This document shows, piece after piece, positions 59,709-64,000 of a stretch of 64,000 bases of DNA. The stretch covers positions 4,030,001 through 4,094,000 of the forward strand of contig JAHRBC010000002.1 in assembly GCA_022702545.1 (NCBI GenBank). The letters are read 5' to 3'. A model generated the notes under the pieces. That model was not told the DNA's origin, made no database searches, and was given only the letters and a program-made list of their open reading frames with translations. This stretch comes from Phycomyces nitens (taxonomy: Eukaryota; Mucoromycota; Mucoromycetes; Mucorales; Phycomycetaceae). The position numbers and the translations under genes were made by a program. Numbering within the stretch: the first letter of the stretch is position 1; the number at the start of each line of letters is the position of its first letter.

Positions 59709-60665
59709 ATGAGTGATTGGGGTAAGGTGCTTACAAACAATAAAACAGACAGAAAGTTGTTGACCTGAATGTACATTAGAGGAAGAACAAGATATCGAAG
59801 TCTCTATTCCTGTGAGCAAGAAGTGGGATGACGAAGATGTCGAAGAGGATGTCAAGGATTCCTGGGAGGATTCTGATGAGGAAGCAAAGCCTGAGCAGCC
59901 TGCTGTAGTCAAGAAGAAGGTTCCTCTTGCTCAAAAGATTGCTGAAAAGAAGATCGCCGAAGAAGAGAGAAAGAAGGAGTTGGACGCCAAGAAGGCTGCC
60001 TTGGTAAATCAACTTTTCAAGACGTCGTGGTACTGAATGTTTACTAACGACACTTTGATTGTTATAGGCCAAGGCATTGGAAGAGGAGACCGAAGAGGAC
60101 GCATTTGACCGTAAGCAGCGCATGCGTCAATTGGAGGTTGAGGCTGACATGAACAATGCCACCGACCTGTTCTCTGGTGTGTCTATATCGAGTAAGTCAA
60201 AGAATCATCTTAAATCGGGTTGCTTATTTTATTGTTTAGAGGATAAGGCAGAGGTCCCTATTGAGCAAGTAAAGCCAAAGACTCGTGTTGAGTATGAGCA
60301 GTACCAGAAGCGCATTGCAGCTATGATTGTTGCAAACTCTGTAAGTTGACTAAGACTTTATTGGGTAAATGAAGTAAGTGAGAATGAACACCCCTTTGTT
60401 TATCCTTTTGTAGAAAAGCATCAACTATGCCAACTTTGTCGATCAACTGGTCCGTGAGTTGTGTGTGCCCATGAAAGATATGGACGTGCGTAAGGCTGCT
60501 TCTAGCTTGACTGCCATGGCCAATGACAAGCAGAGAGCTGCAAAGGAAGCTACAAAGACCAAGAAGAAGGGCAAGCCTCAGCTTACTGGTGCTGGTAAGA
60601 CTGGTGTTCGTGATGACATGAACACCTTTGAGAGCAACTATGATGATTTTGATGACTTTATGTAA
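59709..60665 (+). CDS. HCR1: Translation initiation factor eIF3 subunit j
   Basis: Five exons (59709-59721, 59780-60003, 60068-60191, 60240-60340, 60414-60665) give 237 residues. The first exon is only 13 nt (MSDW). eIF3j is a loosely bound eIF3 subunit that sits in the 40S decoding centre. Hallmarks: KKWDDEDVEEDVKDSWEDSD, PLAQKIAEKKIAEEERKKEL, ATDLFSGVSISKDKAEVPIE, VDQLVRELCVPM and the acidic aromatic tail YDDFDDFM. Length is near the family norm (about 240-265). Confidence 0.93.
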
Positions 60666-61379
60666 AAGCAAAAAGCAAAAAACAAAGAGCAAAAATGTCT
60701 ATAATAAAATAAATAAATAAATATAAATAATATAATATAAAACATGACAATACAATACAATACAATATAGCAAAGTTCATTGCAACTTTTTTTCCCTAAG
60801 AAAAATCGGGTTTGGTCTCCGTTTTAAATTAATCTTGTTTGATTAAAGGCATACAAGTGGCTATAATGTCCCAAGGAGGTTCATTATCAAGACACTTTTA
60901 AAGAGTAAGTATTTCTACTGATACATTTACCACTGAGTAAACTTGGCTCAACACAAAAAAAATCAAAACATCAACAGGTATAAAGAAGACTAATAATATA
61001 CGTACACCATTTATTTGCTTTTTACTAATATTTAAAGTGGCTATTTAAATTGAGTTTATATATATTCTTATGCTGTATAAAAATAAACATAAAAAAAGGT
61101 CCAAATTCTCATTCTCAAAAATTCTCTGCCCAGCTTGGACCTGCGCAAGACATTCTGGGTCAGAGACACTGAAAATTAAAATTGCTGAGATTAAAGACTA
61201 GCTGTCGGAGTACTAAAAAAGGAGCCAAATATGAGTATGTGTGTGGTGCACCTTGATATTTTCCAGCAAGCATTTTTCTTTTTTTGGTATCCAGTTTATT
61301 AGCAATTTCGCTTCTTTGTTTCTTCATTGTCCTCTTTATTTATTTTAATTATTTCAATAGAAGAATCAAAACACTAAGA
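60666..61379. other. Intergenic region
   Basis: About 710 bases: AT-rich 'aataaata' and 'acaat' runs at 60705-60768, no gene supported. The frame just upstream of 61380 (from 61284) is hydrophobic but belongs to a likely leader. Confidence 0.55.
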
Positions 61380-63071
61380 ATGGTTCGATTAGAAGAAGCT
61401 CCTTTTAACAGAGAGATCCCTACTCAATCAAACTGGCTGCTGCCAAATAACCACTCACTCGATTCAACAGACAGCCCTGACGGATCCACAAAGAAGAAAA
61501 GCATGGATCGTATATCTAGGCTCTTCCAGAAGAAACCAAAAAAAAAGCAACCCCCAGCCTCTCTCACAACCTCCTTCTCAAATCTATCCTTGGCTTCATC
61601 AGAACTCTCTCCAGTGTCTGATGTCCACCCAAGTATCGATAGTCTAAGTATGCGCCGTGGTGTAAGTGGTCAAATCAACCAAATGCACTACCCTCAGCCG
61701 TCCCATTCCTACGAGAATCAAAAGTCTCTTCCTGCCTTACCCCAGGATGAGCAAGGCATCAAGCCAGAGAGCGGTAATGCAGTCCATTACAGGCTCTTCT
61801 CGTGATGGCAACTCACAAGTTCCCCCTGTCTTTGATATTTCAAAGGAATCCTAGATACCTCAATAGCACCATCTCAGAGTAACTCATCTCAACACCATCT
61901 TGGCACCGAACAATGGCAACCCCCACCAACAGCAGGTCAACCATCAAGTCTCATCCGCGCATTATCCACAAGAAGCAACAATCAGCATCACAATCCCCAA
62001 TTGCTAGAAAAGAATCCTGCCGGACCCAATGGCCATAACTCTCTCCGGTCAATGCAGTCCATTGCCCGTTCTCTCTCAAGTTCTAGCTACACTGACAACA
62101 CTTCTGTGGCAGCACTCAAAGCATGTCTGGCAAAGCAGCGCCTTGTCCTGGACAAACTTGAGCTAGAAAAGCACCAGTATGAACAAGATAACGTTCACCT
62201 CGCCGAACAGCTCTCTCAACTCCATCGCAAGGGTGACCAGCGAGACACAGACATGAGTCAGCTAAAAGTCAACTACGACAACCATCTATGCTCCATGCGC
62301 GCCACTGAAGACGATCTCGACACAATTGGAGCAAAGATTCGGCTGCTAAAAGAATCGATTTCTCGGCTGGCAGGCGAACTGATGGAGCAGGCTGATCCGG
62401 TAATCGCAACTAATGCTCTCTGTACATTCTGGCTCAATCTTAGCTCTTCAATTGATGAGCTCAAGCAAGGGCCTGACAAGGTCCTGCCCTTTCATCGGAT
62501 GCGTATGCTGACAGAGAAATTCATTATGGATGTATTGATCCAGAATCTCAATGTCAGCTTCTTTCCTGGCCTAAGTACTGCTGCCACCTCGGCCTACAAT
62601 GAATTGTGTACCTTTTTCAGGCAGTATGACAAGGAATTTGCGATACGACTGCGACAGGAACTCGCCCTGGTGGTAGTGAAGAGCAAGGGCCAGAAAGAGA
62701 CAATTGACAAAGAGCTTCATGACACATTGCAGAGCAACTGGAAGTATCTCTATGGTGGACTCTCAAAGGCTTATCCATTCCTCTACCAGCATGACAAAAG
62801 TGAGCCAGATGTGAGGAAGCATTATGGAGCAAAGATCCAGAAGCTCGTCGAGCAGGCGGTTACACTTGGGTGCGCAATAAAGGGACAAGAAATAGTCATA
62901 ACAGGGGCAGATGTACGAGAGGGAACCCAGCATTTTGATACCAATTTCATGGTAGACGAGGACGGTCAGACATCGGGGGTGGTTGCTTTTTGTATTTGCC
63001 CACCGTTTGTGGTTCTTTCCGATCCTTACAGATGCCTAGAAGCAGGAAAAGTACTTTGTAAACCCAATTAA
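61380..63071 (+). CDS. Ser-rich coiled-coil protein, unknown function
   Basis: Two exons (61380-61773, 61846-63071) join in phase to 539 residues. I do not recognise a family. The first ~230 residues are Ser/Pro/Gln-rich with basic KKKSMDRISRLFQKKPKKK. Residues about 240-330 look like a coiled coil (LAKQRLVLDKLELEKHQYEQ, then RLLKESISRLAGEL). A helical region follows (LSTAATSAYNELCTFFRQYD, FAIRLRQELALVVVKSKGQ) and the end has four Cys/Pro-spaced residues (FCICPPFVVLSD, CLEAGKVLC). The overall plan, disordered head plus coiled coil, suggests a cytoskeletal or signalling adaptor; this is inference. The start could also lie upstream at a hydrophobic extension (61284), which I judge less likely. 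Confidence 0.75.
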
Positions 63072-64000
63072 CCACTATTCCTCTCTGTATATCCCCAATC
63101 ATTTCCTTTTCATTGGCATGCTTCTACAATATCTAGGACATCCTCAATATATACGCATATATTTTATGCAGTCTCTTTAAAATAAACCAACCTTTTTTTC
63201 ATACGTCCAACCCTGCTCACTTTTGAGCCACTCTGGTGAATGTGGCGCTCAATCTTGAATGCTGTCCTACCATGTCTTTACAGAAATTCTAAAGTGTCCA
63301 AGATACACTTGGACTCACCAATTCTGAAATCCCAAAGTTGGTCATTTTTACAGACATTGCACGTGATATAAGAATCCCGTATTGCACAAAAAAAAAGAAA
63401 AAGAAAGAATAATATCAAAACTTGGAACATTTTGTATTTTTGAAACAGCAGACACACTACAGGGTGGCTATAATCATGCTATCTGTAAAATCTTAAAGTG
63501 GCTAGTCAAGGGATAGATGCGTAGCATTTTGTGCGATAGCAATTAAGAGTCTGCTGCGCACTAGGCTAAAGAGTACAATTCGCATGACAAAAGCGGAACC
63601 CAACTGTGGCGACACAGTGAACACTGGTCTCATTCACAAGACTGAGGGTATTAATGTGTCAAACTTTCATCATACCTAGAATTCACCTTTACTACTTATT
63701 TTGAATTCCATGGTATATTAAAGTAAATAATAAAATCCTTGGTAACCATCTAAAACTGAGAATCCTTTTTGTAGAATATACTTCTTTTGAATTCAATCAA
63801 GGATCTTTGGTCTTAAAAGCTGTGTTGACTATATGGTGTCAGCCACCACTCGGTTCATGACAAGTGCTTTTAAGAAACCTGTGAAAAGGTAAAGGCATAT
63901 GTTGAAGCACATTGCTTTTTTTTATTAGTATTCTTGGTAAATTAAGGAGTGATTGCAAACAGTGGGTTGTTGTTCAGAGGTGTCTTTGATAAAAGATTCC
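63072..64000. other. Right-hand end, no gene seen
   Basis: About 930 bases. No gene, tRNA or element supported. Direct reading shows only A-run (63390-63410) and T-run (63915-63925). Confidence 0.5.

Noticed and set aside
1..64000. CRISPR arrays, rRNA, prokaryotic operons
   Set aside because: No spaced identical repeats, no rRNA-like stretch, and all clear genes are spliced eukaryotic ones.

Overview
The window is nuclear DNA of a filamentous fungus, most likely an early-diverging one (Mucoromycota/Mucorales type). This is inferred from compact spliced genes with many 45-110 nt introns, AT-rich intergenic DNA full of (AT)n/(ATT)n runs, a FAR1-type zinc-binding gene, Tc1/mariner relics and a bacterial-type YeiH transporter. 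I saw no tRNA, rRNA or CRISPR array.

Layout. 0-29 kb is ordinary housekeeping territory: a GPATCH4-like nucleolar protein, cytochrome c oxidase subunit VIIa, ribosomal protein eS12, a 65-residue small subunit of serine palmitoyltransferase, a two-finger GATA factor, phosphopantetheine adenylyltransferase, the Pik1/PI4K-beta lipid kinase, a SYLF (Ysc84-like) protein, a CAMK-like protein kinase, a YeiH/UPF0324 transporter, a free-standing alanyl-tRNA editing protein and a complex I 21 kDa subunit. Two respiratory-chain subunits, translation factors and CoA/lipid enzymes sit side by side without operon-like logic, as expected for a fungal chromosome.

29-48 kb is an accessory island. It holds at least four Tc1/mariner copies: two decayed relics, one 971-bp chimera of two families, and one 1341-bp copy with both ends intact and a single frame break. 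It also holds a long direct repeat (30.64 and 33.56 kb), T/G-rich and pentamer arrays, a ~147-bp tandem array, a cluster of hairpins (37.0-38.3 kb), a 675-residue intronless orphan gene with FVFGAG repeats and a membrane anchor, and a short FAR1-type gene.

48-64 kb returns to core genes: Dbp9 helicase, dihydrofolate/folylpolyglutamate synthase, primase small subunit PRI1, CSN4, a RUS-family (DUF647) protein, eIF3j and a coiled-coil protein. FOL3 and PRI1 are divergent and share a 473-bp promoter with CGCG elements typical of S-phase control.

Gene models were built by hand from splice signals and checked by summing exon lengths; all close in frame. Several genes depend on tiny exons (12, 12, 13, 17 and 19 nt) or on GC-AG introns (three found).
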